64,000 nt of DNA, taken from Vibrio ichthyoenteri ATCC 700023 (GTDB lineage Bacteria; Pseudomonadota; Gammaproteobacteria; Enterobacterales; Vibrionaceae). The notes below the pieces were generated by a model. The model did not search any database, had not been told where the DNA came from, and saw only the letters and a list, made by a program, of their open reading frames with translations. The stretch covers positions 32,203-96,202 of the forward strand of contig NZ_AFWF01000107.1 of the NCBI RefSeq assembly GCF_000222605.1, given 5' to 3'. Below are positions 9,101-19,338 of this stretch, one piece after another. Each line of letters opens with the position of its first letter. The first letter of the stretch is position 1. The translations under genes and the position numbers were made by a program.

Positions 9101-9943
9101 GACCTTCAGGCAGCATTTAATGTTCAGCAGGACAGTGCGGGGGATAATGAGTTGGTGCTCGATTTGCTCGCAAGCAATTGGCAATTACATGCTGGTGGTT
9201 CTTATTGGGTCTTTAGTGATGCAGCACAGGTTAATCGCAATCAGACAGTCAATGGTTTAACCATTAGCAGCAAGGAAAATGGCCCTTTCAATATTGATAC
9301 TGCCATTGAGCCATTATCGCGTGATACTGACTTTGGTTTGAGTCTTTTTGGAGAGCATGACCCCGTTTCATTCGATCAAGACACTGTTGTTGTGAGCCAA
9401 GCTTTTCTCCATCAGCCGGCATTACGTTATGGGCGTATGGTATTGGGCAGTTCAGGAGGTCAATCAGGCAGTGAACTGACGGTGCCTTTGCGAGTGGAAT
9501 ATTGGGATGGTGCTCAATTTGTTATTAATGATGATGACAACAATTCCAAGCTGAACTCATTGGCAGGCTATGTTTGTAAGCAGACAATTTGGAGTGAAGG
9601 AACTACATCCAATTCTGCATTAAGTGGTGCTACGACTTCAACTAGCGTGACGATGGGAGAATACGATCAACTAAAAGCAAACGCGGATACTGTTGATAGC
9701 ACAGTACGTGAGCAAGTTCGTTTTTGGTTGCGTTTGGATGACACGCCAAGCACTGGGCATACTTCTCCGCAAGTAACCCGCTCTGGAGTGAGTTGTGGCG
9801 CCAGCGCAACCGCGCAACCTTGGTTGCAATACAACTGGAGTAGTGATGGCGATGAAGATCCTTCTACCGTTGCCACTTTCGGGATCTTCCGTGGTAACGA
9901 TAAGATCATATTCCGCAGAGAATCGGGCTTGGTAGGCCTGTAG
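6152..9943 (+). CDS. mshQ: MSHA large secreted protein MshQ
   Basis: Secreted protein of 1263 residues, by far the largest of the operon; its function is not known, though a tip adhesin role is a reasonable inference. There is a signal peptide (MKILLRLFVVMLGFIATTAFA^QFEFG). Residues about 20-150 look like a beta-sandwich of H-type-lectin type. Residues about 385-550 are rich in Asn and Gly and alternate short strands, suggesting a beta-helix or polymer-forming fold (SYSEVEIDSNATLTF). The C-terminal half corresponds to the DUF6701 region usual for MshQ. Many Cys pairs suggest disulphides. It is the last gene of the operon; a hairpin follows. Confidence 0.88.
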   Translation: MKILLRLFVVMLGFIATTAFAQFEFGVIDGKDCHSTSCTITFAKSYKEVPVVFVMASINKNDIANTDPAIATLESVSLTQAKVKQRNVFTTPNQIMDPIYYVVAEPGIWAPDPNQPNNVVEVGRLTTSKYQQQGNRSGESWDSHTYSISLDGRDPVVLAQVQPDASKTFWVTAAIHRPDNTGFRFALDFGRQALPSLPERTRDVGYLVAPSFTGVTADNIDFSFVKSPVTYSQKNGLAGLIESCRDTKIDLPQSYHDYGVIAKKQTRNGGDGGWVRACDLSAENHFTLTLEEDHTNRSHPVPEELAYFVYGSPKIDICEYFPSSLQNNNYHQGKPFGGTISANGNDTKIFLPNLDPLSYQSINFSGKNSGCIYDGTNTEACLIDASLTFPDFPPALQSFSHGSKKFTCSKGNCTITPGSYSEVEIDSNATLTFLNGEYWIKELELENGASIETKGQVFIHYLEFDVDGNNVNVNARGYYEDLVLIGHGNASHLATNKNSLTMKALWYVDSSSAISIQGNGFEFEGSISAQQILITSNNHIIDAKPPRQCYVPDGRYELLVTPPRDSGLVCGEEKPTFTINTKKDGVPMMEGVTVELYYKQVGDAPYLKAKVVDNIGSAISDTQFLTNSAGKLKLEISTSDPDKTELSSDYTLKVQMNQDRRNIVYRNFQFYPFEFSIDDANIIAGQSVDITAKVYTCDKNNQPQIATQYQGKPEVSYELVVPSAAIGGSKGTLTYEPKFLNGEATSPLIITESGQFIITLEDTEFDCSGLNHCPVGGKGVLAGDFELKSRPYKIAICDVKESDDNSNLNPATTTEDLGFMAAGRPFLATFIPIVHFDSKGAAQGECAYPVTSNYALDNGPIEVDYSLAYPISGEIGVITPSVEPAFSPTSPSLTVQYWWDEVGTIEFKTSANYMDGSLVDDTQNIGRFYPNHFAISQSDWTAPANQNSITYLSQPFESTAIKVAALAYGKSDPVKNYHLFVENDLQAAFNVQQDSAGDNELVLDLLASNWQLHAGGSYWVFSDAAQVNRNQTVNGLTISSKENGPFNIDTAIEPLSRDTDFGLSLFGEHDPVSFDQDTVVVSQAFLHQPALRYGRMVLGSSGGQSGSELTVPLRVEYWDGAQFVINDDDNNSKLNSLAGYVCKQTIWSEGTTSNSALSGATTSTSVTMGEYDQLKANADTVDSTVREQVRFWLRLDDTPSTGHTSPQVTRSGVSCGASATAQPWLQYNWSSDGDEDPSTVATFGIFRGNDKIIFRRESGLVGL

Positions 9944-10013
9944 TGATTGTCAAAAATCTGCGTTAAGTAAGGAAACTGTTAGAAATTGCGGGTTTCACTC
10001 CATCTTTATTAGA

Positions 10014-10042
10014 CAATGCCTTGCTGTGATGGCAAGGCATTG
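10014..10042 (+). terminator. Hairpin after mshQ, possible terminator
   Basis: CAATGCCTTGC, loop TGTGATG, GCAAGGCATTG: an 11-bp perfect stem about 70 bp after mshQ and 52 bp before mreB. No U-tract follows directly (GGTACATTTAAACC), so it may be a weak or Rho-assisted terminator or an mRNA-end stabiliser. Confidence 0.5.
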
Positions 10043-10052
10043 GTACATTTAA

Positions 10053-11138
<1,086 letters not shown>

Positions 11139-11197
11139 TCACTGATGCCTGAGCAATGCTTGGGCAAAATAAGAAAGATTAAAGGAACTCAGAATCA

Positions 11198-12085
11198 ATG
11201 AAGCCTATTTTTGGCCGAGGACCTTCACTTCAATTACGCTTATTTTTCGCCGTGATTTTATCAGCCAGCCTTATGCTGGCTGATAGTCGTTTAGGCGCTT
11301 TCGCTCAAGTACGCTATTTATTGAATAGTATCGTGGCACCGATCCAGTATATGGCGGATGTACCACGTACCATGTTTGATGGTGTCTATGAGCGCTTTAA
11401 CGTTCGCCAAGGCGCAATGGAAAATAATCGTGCTTTAAAACGCGAAGTGTTGCGTCTTAAAAACGATGTATTGCTATTGGATCAATACCGAGAAGAAAAC
11501 CAACGTCTGCGCAAATTGTTAGGCTCATCATTCGTTCGTGATGAACGTAAAATGGTGGCAGAAGTGATGGCCGTAGATACCTCTCCTTATCGTCACCAAG
11601 TGGTGATTGATAAAGGTTTAATTGATGGGGTTTATGTTGGTCAGCCGGTTGCCAATGAAAAAGGCATTGTTGGTCAAGTGACCTTCGTTTCTGCGCATAA
11701 CAGCCGTGTGCTACTGCTGACTGACTCTAATAGCGCAATTCCAGTTCAAGTGATTCGTAATGATATCCGTGTGATTGCCTCGGGTAACAGTAAAGTCGAT
11801 ACCATTCATTTGGATCACATCCCAATCAGTACCGATATTCAACAAGGTGATCTTTTGGTGACCTCTGGCCTTGGTGGTGTATACCCTGAAGGTTATCCCG
11901 TTGCTTATATCGCTAACGTTGAGCGTGACAGCCATCGAGAGTTTGCTCTTATTGAGGCCGATCCCGTGGTCGATTTTGACCGTCTGCGTTATTTATTGCT
12001 TATTTGGCCAAGTGATTCTCGCCAAGAAAAAGTACAACAAGCTGACCCAAATAACATGGCAGAGGTAATCAGCAATGGCGAGTAG
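11198..12085 (+). CDS. mreC: Rod shape-determining protein MreC
   Basis: Bitopic inner-membrane protein that links MreB filaments to PBP2/RodA. It is 295 residues with one transmembrane segment (about residues 12-30), a coiled coil around residues 65-110 (MENNRALKREVLRLKNDVLLL) and then the periplasmic beta-barrel domain. The ribosome site is AAAGGAACTC. It lies 59 bp after mreB and overlaps mreD by 11 bp. A perfect 11-bp inverted repeat falls inside the coding part for the membrane segment (listed separately). Confidence 0.96.
   Translation: MKPIFGRGPSLQLRLFFAVILSASLMLADSRLGAFAQVRYLLNSIVAPIQYMADVPRTMFDGVYERFNVRQGAMENNRALKREVLRLKNDVLLLDQYREENQRLRKLLGSSFVRDERKMVAEVMAVDTSPYRHQVVIDKGLIDGVYVGQPVANEKGIVGQVTFVSAHNSRVLLLTDSNSAIPVQVIRNDIRVIASGNSKVDTIHLDHIPISTDIQQGDLLVTSGLGGVYPEGYPVAYIANVERDSHREFALIEADPVVDFDRLRYLLLIWPSDSRQEKVQQADPNNMAEVISNGE
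11259..11285 (+). repeat. Perfect inverted repeat inside 5' mreC
   Basis: TATCAGCCAGC, loop CTTAT, GCTGGCTGATA: an 11-bp uninterrupted stem in the mRNA, 61 bases after the mreC start, encoding part of the membrane helix. No U-tract follows. It is strong for a coding region and could modulate elongation or mRNA processing between mreB and the downstream genes. Confidence 0.6.
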
Positions 12086-12563
12086 TATATTAAAAGGCAA
12101 GATGGTCATCATTGCCTCTTTCATTATCGCACTGACTTTACAAACGATCCCTTGGCCAGGGGTGTTAGATGTATTACGTCCTTCATGGTTATTGTTGGTC
12201 ACCTGTTACTGGGTGCTGGCGTTACCACACCGTGTCAACGTGGGAACGGCGCTGATCCTTGGTTTACTTTGGGATCTCTTGCTCGGTTCTACGCTCGGTA
12301 TCCGAGGCATGATGATGGCTATTTTGATCTATCTTGTGGCCCTGAATTTCTTGGTTATCCGTAACATGGCTCTGTGGCAACAAGCGATTGTGATTGGCTT
12401 GTTGTCAGTGGCGCTGGAAGTGATGATCTTTTTTGGCGAGTATTTGATTCAAGATATCGCTTTTAATCCAATGTCACTGTGGGCAGGCTTAATCAACTGT
12501 ATTCTATGGCCATGGATGTTTTTATTGATGCGTCGTGTTCGACGTCGTTGGCATGTGAGATAA
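12075..12563 (+). CDS. mreD: Rod shape-determining protein MreD
   Basis: Polytopic inner-membrane partner of MreC in the elongasome, 162 residues with about five hydrophobic segments (for example residues 9-27, 32-52, 60-88, 95-120). The sequence [17 protein letters not shown] matches the conserved MreD pattern. The start lies inside the last codons of mreC (ATGGCGAGTAG), so translation is coupled. The stop is 2 bp before the maf start. Confidence 0.95.
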   Translation: MASSILKGKMVIIASFIIALTLQTIPWPGVLDVLRPSWLLLVTCYWVLALPHRVNVGTALILGLLWDLLLGSTLGIRGMMMAILIYLVALNFLVIRNMALWQQAIVIGLLSVALEVMIFFGEYLIQDIAFNPMSLWAGLINCILWPWMFLLMRRVRRRWHVR

Positions 12564-12565
12564 AT

Positions 12566-13126
12566 ATGAGTCAGTTAGTTTTGGCGTCAGGATCACCACG
12601 TCGTAAAGAGTTGCTTACGCAATTGGGTTACCCGTTTTCAGTGATTTGTACTGATGTTGAAGAAGTACGCCAAGCCAATGAAAGTGCACAGCAGTATGTT
12701 TCTCGATTGTCTCTCGATAAAGCGATGGCTGGAGTCGATATTACCCCGGCAGATTCCGTCGTAATTGGGTCAGATACGATTGTGGTGTGCGATCAGAGTG
12801 TGCTAGAGAAGCCCACTGATTTTGCCCATGCCAAACAAATGTTATTACAGTTATCGGGACGAGCGCATCAGGTGATGACCGCTGTCACGGTGGCAACGAA
12901 ACAACAGCAAGAGACGGTCGTGGTGACGACTGATGTATGGTTTAAACCTTTGTCCGAACTAGAAATTGAACAATATTGGCAAAGTGGTGAACCGTGCGAT
13001 AAAGCGGGCAGTTATGCAATCCAAGGATTGGGAGGACGATTTGTTACTCGAATCGAAGGCAGTTACCACGCTGTAGTTGGTTTGCCACTGTTTGAAACGG
13101 ACCAGCTCTTGCACAAATTTTTATAA
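12566..13126 (+). CDS. yhdE: Maf/YhdE nucleoside triphosphate pyrophosphatase
   Basis: Maf-family pyrophosphatase that hydrolyses non-canonical or selected NTPs (E. coli YhdE acts on dTTP/UTP). It is 186 residues using the ATG at 12566, which gives the conserved opening [17 protein letters not shown]; a longer upstream frame lies inside mreD and is not used. Family motifs visible: [19 protein letters not shown] (catalytic Asp) and [13 protein letters not shown]. It sits between mreD and rng, as in E. coli. Confidence 0.93.
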   Translation: MSQLVLASGSPRRKELLTQLGYPFSVICTDVEEVRQANESAQQYVSRLSLDKAMAGVDITPADSVVIGSDTIVVCDQSVLEKPTDFAHAKQMLLQLSGRAHQVMTAVTVATKQQQETVVVTTDVWFKPLSELEIEQYWQSGEPCDKAGSYAIQGLGGRFVTRIEGSYHAVVGLPLFETDQLLHKFL

Positions 13127-13145
13127 TTTACATTGAGGTGCGCTC

Positions 13146-14615
13146 ATGAGTGCAGAGTTGTTGATCAACGTAACCCCAAGCGAGACTCGCGTCGCGATGA
13201 TCGAAGGGGGCGTGTTACAAGAAGTTCATGTTGAACGAGAAGCGAAGCGCGGCATTGTAGGCAATATCTACAAAGGCAAAGTGAGTCGAGTTTTACCCGG
13301 CATGCAAGCGGCGTTTGTCGATATCGGTTTAGATAAAGCGGCATTTTTGCACGCTTCAGATATCGTTCCGCACACCGAGTGTGTGGCTGAAAATGAAAAG
13401 AAACAATTCCAAGTTCGCGATATTTCTGAGTTAGTACGACAAGGCCAAGATATTGTGGTCCAAGTGGTGAAAGATCCATTGGGAACCAAAGGCGCTCGTC
13501 TGACGACTGATATTACCCTACCTTCTCGTTATTTAGTCTTTATGCCAGGGGCAAGCCATGTTGGCGTGTCGCAACGTATTGAAAGTGAAAAAGAGCGTGA
13601 TCGCCTTAAGAAGGTGGTGGCTCATTATTGTGATGAAGATGGTGGCTTTATCATTCGTACGGCCGCGGAAGGTGCGGACGAGAAAGAGCTAGGCCAAGAT
13701 GCGGCGTTTCTAAAACGTTTGTGGTCAAAGGTGAAAGAGCGTCGTAGCAAATATAAAACGCGTTCAACCTTATACGGTGAGCTTGGGCTTTCACAACGCA
13801 TTCTGCGTGACTTTGTTGGCACGGACTTGACCAAAATTTTAGTCGACTCTCGACTTGAATTTGAAAACTTGAAAGAGTTTACATCTGAGTACGTACCAGA
13901 ACTGACAGAGAAGTTAGAGCTGTACGAAGGTGATAAGCCTATTTTTGATATGTACGACACTGAGAATGAAATTCAGCGTTCGCTCGATCGTAAAGTAGAG
14001 CTTAAATCGGGCGGTTATTTGATCATTGATCAAACCGAAGCGATGACGACAATTGACATCAACACTGGTGCATTTGTTGGCCGTCGCAACCTTGAAGAAA
14101 CCATCTTTAATACCAACGTAGAAGCAACTCAAGCTATCGCACGTCAACTACGTTTACGTAATTTGGGCGGCATTATCATTATCGATTTTATTGATATGTT
14201 GTCGGAAGAACACCGTAAGCGAGTTGTGGTTTCTTTAGAAAGTGCTCTGAGTAAAGACCGAGTCAAAACCAATATTAATGGTTTTACGAATTTAGGTTTG
14301 GTCGAAATGACGCGCAAAAGAACCCGCGAAAGTATTGAACATGTATTGTGTTCGACTTGTCCAACGTGTGAAGGTCGCGGTAGCGTGAAAACGGTTGAGT
14401 CGGTCTGTTATGAAATTCTGCGTGAAATCACGCGAGTGAACCGTGCTTATGATGCCGACAAGTTTGTGGTATATGCCTCTCCATTTGTGGCTGAAACTTT
14501 ACGTGGTGAAGAGTCACATGCGTTGGCTGAACTCGAAGTCTTTATTGGTAAACAAGTGAAAATTCAAGCTGAACCGCTCTATATTCAAGAGCAATTTGAC
14601 GTCGTTATGATGTAG
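13146..14615 (+). CDS. rng: Ribonuclease G
   Basis: Endoribonuclease of the RNase E/G family; it matures the 5' end of 16S rRNA and cuts some mRNAs. The 489 residues match E. coli RNase G. Seen: an S1 domain at about residues 38-128 (GNIYKGKVSRVLPGMQAAFVD), catalytic Asp residues in MTTIDINTG and IIIDFIDM, and the zinc-link CPTCEGRG near residue 403. The large C-terminal scaffold of RNase E is absent. It is 19 bp after maf and 10 bp before yhdP, in the mre-tldD cluster. Confidence 0.97.
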   Translation: MSAELLINVTPSETRVAMIEGGVLQEVHVEREAKRGIVGNIYKGKVSRVLPGMQAAFVDIGLDKAAFLHASDIVPHTECVAENEKKQFQVRDISELVRQGQDIVVQVVKDPLGTKGARLTTDITLPSRYLVFMPGASHVGVSQRIESEKERDRLKKVVAHYCDEDGGFIIRTAAEGADEKELGQDAAFLKRLWSKVKERRSKYKTRSTLYGELGLSQRILRDFVGTDLTKILVDSRLEFENLKEFTSEYVPELTEKLELYEGDKPIFDMYDTENEIQRSLDRKVELKSGGYLIIDQTEAMTTIDINTGAFVGRRNLEETIFNTNVEATQAIARQLRLRNLGGIIIIDFIDMLSEEHRKRVVVSLESALSKDRVKTNINGFTNLGLVEMTRKRTRESIEHVLCSTCPTCEGRGSVKTVESVCYEILREITRVNRAYDADKFVVYASPFVAETLRGEESHALAELEVFIGKQVKIQAEPLYIQEQFDVVMM

Positions 14616-14625
14616 CGGGAAGACA

Positions 14626-17600
14626 GTGAGCAAAACCGTAAACCGTATAACACGAACGTTACTCTGGGTGTGTGTGACTGTATTGGCGACTTTAGCCATT
14701 GCGGTCACTGCACTGCGCATTACTTTACCGCAATTAAATCATTTCCAAACTCAGATCCAAACTTGGGTGAACCAAGGCAGTGGATTGGATTTTGAAATCG
14801 GTGAAATCAGCGGATTTTGGCGTAATACCCATCCCTCCATTTCGCTAGCAAATGTTCGAGCTAAGACTCCCGCAGGCAGCGGTATCGATTTTTCTGCGCA
14901 GACCGTTGAAGTTGAGTTTGATTTATTTCAATCGCTTATTCAGTTGGAGCCCGTGGTAGCTGATTTAAATGTTCACGATCTTAATCTAGATGTTCGGGCG
15001 ATTCAGTGGGACAAAAGTGAAAAAAATCCGCAACTGACGCCAAAAGCAGAACAGAAAAATGTTATGGGTCAGTTGGATAAATTACTGCTCAGACAACTAG
15101 ATGAATTCTCACTGAAAAATTCGGCTGTACAGTTTATGTCGGTCAATGGTGAAGAGCGTCAGCTAGACATTGAAAATCTAAAATGGCAGAACAGTGGACG
15201 TCATCATGCGCTCGCAGGTGAAGTGACCATTGCTGGAACACAATTAAATTCTCTGGATGTGAAGGGTAACTTCATCGATCACGGCTCTTTGAGTGATGTG
15301 ACCGGAGAGTTTTATCTGTCGGCAGAAAATGTCCTCATTACGCCTTGGCTGACGGGATATTTACAACACGAAACCGGAATTGAAAAAGGTCAGGTTAGTT
15401 TAAATAGTTGGATAACCCTTAATCGTAGTAAACCGGTTAATGCGTATGTCGAAGTGCTTCCTTCTGAACTAGTGTGGCAAGAAGGTGGGCGTCACGAGTT
15501 AATGTTTGAGTCTGGTATTCTCCAGCTCGAACCTAGTGATAAAGGTTGGCAAGTAAATGCTCACTCACTAAAGCTACGTACAGACGATCAACCATGGCCT
15601 GAATTGGATGTGGCTTTTAACTGGCAACCTGATAAATGGCGTTTAAATGTCTCTCAGTTGGACATGTCAGCCGTCGTCCCATTGGTGAAATTAGCTCCTG
15701 ATTCGGATGCTTTAACGCAAACCTTGCAGCAACTGCAGCTTGGTGGTCAAGTTGAAGATATTCGTGTCGCGATGGGGGCAACGCTGGAGTCATTGACGTA
15801 TTCAGCCAAGCTAACTCAAGGTTCGATGCAGCAATGGCAACTCGTGCCAGGTATGAACCACCTCGAAGCGAAGGTGAGTGGTAACTATCATCAGGCTGAC
15901 GCAAAAGTCACTATTATCGATGATATCCTGCCATATGATGAAGTTTTTCAAGCACCATTAAAGGTCAAGCAAGCGGAAATTGATATTGTTTGGCAAAACC
16001 TTGGTGCTGAAGGTTGGCGTTTGTGGGCAGATAAAGTAACGGCTGCTACGCCGGACTTGCAAGTACTCGGCGCGTTTAGACTTGATTTTCCTACAGGCAA
16101 AAGCCCATTTCTATCGTTGTATGCAGAAGCCGATGTGTTTAATGCCGGTGAAGCATGGCGATACCTGCCTGTTCCCGCTCTTGGGGCGGAGCTTACGGAT
16201 TACCTTTCTACGGCGATTCAAGGCGGAAAAGCCAATACGGCGAAGATATTGTGGTATGGCGAATTAGCCCAATTTCCGTATCAAAAAAATGATGGCATGT
16301 TCCAAGTCTGGGTTGAGGTAGAACAAGGTAAATACAGTTTCGATACCGGTTGGCCAGCGGTGACTGAGTTACAACTTGATTTACTGTTTCAAAATGAGGC
16401 GATGCATTTAGATTCGAAAAGCGCCAAATTAATGGGAGTGAATGCCACGCGTATAACCGGGCGCATCCCTGATTTGGCGGAAGACGGTCATATTGAAATT
16501 GAAGCTGTCGCCAATGGTCAAGGCAATGCCGTGCGTGACTATATGATGGCATCACCTTTGGTCGATTCTGTGGGCGCAGCGCTGACGACAATTCAGGTTG
16601 ATGGGCAAGTGAATTCTGAATTTAAGCTGATCGTCCCTTTTTCTGATTTTGATACTCGCGCGTGGGGTTACGCCGAGCTTAAAAATAATCACGTCACCAT
16701 TGATACGCCACCAATGCAGTTAGAGGCGGTATCAGGTCGAATTGAATTTGATAACGACATTGTTAAAGCGGCGGGCTTATCCGCCAATTTGTTAACTCAG
16801 CCAGTCTCTATCGATTTTAATGGCGAGAACGAAGGTAATGGCTATCGGGTTGGCATTGATGTGTTAGGTGATTGGGATACGAAACCGCTGGCACCTTACG
16901 TTGGAGCACAATGGTTGGAACCGGTAACTGGGCACCTTCCATGGCAAACCAAGGTTGATATTCAGCTTAATGACGTTGGTTTTACCTACCAAGTTGATGC
17001 CAGTGCTGATCTACAAATGTTAGCGAGTACTTACCCTTACCCGCTTAGCCGACAGATTGGTCAGCAAGGCAAAGCGCATTTGCAGGCCTCCGGTAATCAA
17101 GAGTCGATTACGGCGCGATTACAGTTGCCCGATTTTAAGTACCAAACAGAAATTGATATTCGACCACAGACCCCAGTGTTGACGGCGACTAATATGGTGT
17201 TAGGTAAAGGCAGCTTCAAAATTAGCCCAATGACTGGTCATCACTTACAAGTTCGGGCGAGAAAGTTTGATCTTGACGCTTGGATTTCATCGTTGAGCCA
17301 ACCGACACCGAAACATCGCTCAGTATTGGCGCAATTGAATACGCCGATTATTCCAAATCCTCAGCGCGTTGATATGAATGTTGATGAGCTAACGTTGGCC
17401 GCTGTTGATTGGAACGATGTCGACTTTAATGCCAAGCGCAACAATCTCGGTTGGCATATGACCCTTTCTAGCCAAGAAGCGAAAGGGGAAGCGAATTACA
17501 TTGAACCATATGATTTGTCGGTGAAACTTGAGCGTTTACACGTGTTTGTTCCTATGCTTGAAGATGAGACCTTTAAAGGTAAGCGTTTGTTTGAAGCGGA

Positions 17601-18498
17601 AGACCAATCTTCACCGTTGATTTCTGAGTTTGATCGTCGCTTCCACCAACAGGTGCCGAACATCACTATCGCGATTGATGACTTGTGGGTTCAGGGTTAC
17701 AAGTTGGGGACTGCTCATCTTGATCTTCAACGTCAAGGCAATCGCTTAGAGTGGAAAAAACTGTCATTGGAAAGTGGTAGCAGTAAAGTGGCAATGACCG
17801 GTTCATGGTTGTTGGATGGAGAGCAAAGCCATACTCAATTTGATATCTCTGTCTCTGGTGATAATAACAGCGAAGTCATGGAGCGTTTTGGGATTTCATC
17901 TGGGATTCAAAAAGCGCCGTACGATATTTCCGCTAAGTTGGAGTGGGATGGTGCGCCATGGTCAATGAAAGTTAACTCTTTGTCTGGCGATGTAAAATCT
18001 AAATTGGGTAAAGGGATCATTTCTGATGTGAGTGGTGCTGCCAAATTATTAGGCTTGTTTAGCTTAGATTCGATCATCCGTAAGATGCAGCTCGATTTTA
18101 GTGATGTGTTTGATGACGGCATGGCATTTAATTCAATCACTGGCAGTGGCGATATTAAAAACGGCATCTTCCTGACCAATAATATTAAGATGGATGCGAT
18201 TGCGGGTGAGATGACCATTAAAGGTCTGGCCAACTTAAACAATCGCACTGTGGATGCAGAAGTTAATTTTGTGCCTGATATTACATCGGGAATTCCAGTG
18301 CTGACGGCCTTTGCTGTTACACCACAAACCGCGCTCTATGTACTGGCAATCACCACAGTGATCGCACCGGTGGTTGAGGTGTTTACTCAAGTTGACTACG
18401 AAGTGAAAGGGCCATTGGATGCGCCTGTGGTTAACGAACTTTCTCGTAGTCGCGGTGAATTTAAACTGCCGAAAAAGCTACGTGACGCGGTGGAATAA
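14626..18498 (+). CDS. yhdP: AsmA-like phospholipid transport protein YhdP
   Basis: Very large inner-membrane-anchored periplasmic protein (1290 residues) of the AsmA-like/DUF3971 group. In E. coli YhdP, TamB and YdbH redundantly move phospholipids to the outer membrane; the same role is inferred here. An N-terminal transmembrane helix (about residues 12-33) is followed by a long series of beta-strand repeats and a conserved C-terminal region. Translation probably begins at GTG 14626, with GGGAAGACA just before it. It lies between rng and nit, as usual. Confidence 0.92.
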   Translation: MSKTVNRITRTLLWVCVTVLATLAIAVTALRITLPQLNHFQTQIQTWVNQGSGLDFEIGEISGFWRNTHPSISLANVRAKTPAGSGIDFSAQTVEVEFDLFQSLIQLEPVVADLNVHDLNLDVRAIQWDKSEKNPQLTPKAEQKNVMGQLDKLLLRQLDEFSLKNSAVQFMSVNGEERQLDIENLKWQNSGRHHALAGEVTIAGTQLNSLDVKGNFIDHGSLSDVTGEFYLSAENVLITPWLTGYLQHETGIEKGQVSLNSWITLNRSKPVNAYVEVLPSELVWQEGGRHELMFESGILQLEPSDKGWQVNAHSLKLRTDDQPWPELDVAFNWQPDKWRLNVSQLDMSAVVPLVKLAPDSDALTQTLQQLQLGGQVEDIRVAMGATLESLTYSAKLTQGSMQQWQLVPGMNHLEAKVSGNYHQADAKVTIIDDILPYDEVFQAPLKVKQAEIDIVWQNLGAEGWRLWADKVTAATPDLQVLGAFRLDFPTGKSPFLSLYAEADVFNAGEAWRYLPVPALGAELTDYLSTAIQGGKANTAKILWYGELAQFPYQKNDGMFQVWVEVEQGKYSFDTGWPAVTELQLDLLFQNEAMHLDSKSAKLMGVNATRITGRIPDLAEDGHIEIEAVANGQGNAVRDYMMASPLVDSVGAALTTIQVDGQVNSEFKLIVPFSDFDTRAWGYAELKNNHVTIDTPPMQLEAVSGRIEFDNDIVKAAGLSANLLTQPVSIDFNGENEGNGYRVGIDVLGDWDTKPLAPYVGAQWLEPVTGHLPWQTKVDIQLNDVGFTYQVDASADLQMLASTYPYPLSRQIGQQGKAHLQASGNQESITARLQLPDFKYQTEIDIRPQTPVLTATNMVLGKGSFKISPMTGHHLQVRARKFDLDAWISSLSQPTPKHRSVLAQLNTPIIPNPQRVDMNVDELTLAAVDWNDVDFNAKRNNLGWHMTLSSQEAKGEANYIEPYDLSVKLERLHVFVPMLEDETFKGKRLFEAEDQSSPLISEFDRRFHQQVPNITIAIDDLWVQGYKLGTAHLDLQRQGNRLEWKKLSLESGSSKVAMTGSWLLDGEQSHTQFDISVSGDNNSEVMERFGISSGIQKAPYDISAKLEWDGAPWSMKVNSLSGDVKSKLGKGIISDVSGAAKLLGLFSLDSIIRKMQLDFSDVFDDGMAFNSITGSGDIKNGIFLTNNIKMDAIAGEMTIKGLANLNNRTVDAEVNFVPDITSGIPVLTAFAVTPQTALYVLAITTVIAPVVEVFTQVDYEVKGPLDAPVVNELSRSRGEFKLPKKLRDAVE

Positions 18499-18510
18499 AG
18501 AGGAGAACTC

Positions 18511-19329
18511 ATGGATCGAGTTGGACTAATACAAATGACCTCAGGGCCAGATCCACAAACGAATCTGGCCTACATTGAGCAACAAGTGGCTGCACTTGCA
18601 GAGCAAGGGGCAACTTGGGTGGTCACGCCTGAGAATGCGTTGGTTTTTGGCTCGCGTAGTGATTACCATCATCATGCTGAACCATTCGGCCATGGTGTGA
18701 TGCAGTCTCAAATTGCTCAAATGGCTCGTCGTTACCGTGTTTGGATTGTGATTGGCAGTTTGCCCATTCAACGCGAGCAAGGTGTGACGACCACATTACT
18801 GGTTTTTAATAGCGATGGAGAATGTGTCAGCCATTACGATAAACTGCATATGTTTGATGTGGATGTCGCGGACAGTCATCAACGCTACCGTGAATCTGAA
18901 ACGTTTACGGCAGGCAGAGAAATCGTCACCATCGAAACACCTTTTGCTCACCTCGGTCTGACGATTTGTTATGATGTGCGCTTTCCACCGCTATTTAGCG
19001 AATTGGCCAAGCGAGGCGCTAACGTTATTGTTGTGCCAGCGGCATTTACTGCTGTGACAGGTCGAACTCATTGGCAGCCGTTATTAACCGCACGAGCGAT
19101 TGAAACTCAGTCTTGGATCATCGCCGTTAATCAGACCGGCTTTCATCAAGGTGGCCGCCAAACATGGGGGCATTCAATGGTGATCTCTCCATGGGGAGAT
19201 CTGTTTGCGAGCTTAGATGAGCAACCAGGCAACTTATTGGTTGAGTTGGATTTACAAGCAGTACATGAGATTAGAGCGGCTATGCCTGTGATGGCACATA
19301 GTCGCTTTACTAATCAAATCAAAAATTAA
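18511..19329 (+). CDS. Carbon-nitrogen hydrolase (Nit/omega-amidase type)
   Basis: Nitrilase-superfamily amidase of 272 residues. The catalytic triad can be placed at Glu41 (TPENALVFG), Lys111 (YDKLHMFDVD) and Cys153 (TICYDVRFP). The YDVRFP and GRTHWQPLLTARAIE segments resemble Nit1/deaminated-glutathione amidases, which repair the side-product of transamination on glutathione; the exact substrate is inferred, not shown. AGAGGAGAACTC precedes the ATG. It lies 12 bp after yhdP and 9 bp before tldD. Confidence 0.85.
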   Translation: MDRVGLIQMTSGPDPQTNLAYIEQQVAALAEQGATWVVTPENALVFGSRSDYHHHAEPFGHGVMQSQIAQMARRYRVWIVIGSLPIQREQGVTTTLLVFNSDGECVSHYDKLHMFDVDVADSHQRYRESETFTAGREIVTIETPFAHLGLTICYDVRFPPLFSELAKRGANVIVVPAAFTAVTGRTHWQPLLTARAIETQSWIIAVNQTGFHQGGRQTWGHSMVISPWGDLFASLDEQPGNLLVELDLQAVHEIRAAMPVMAHSRFTNQIKN

Positions 19330-19338
19330 GAGCGAAAT

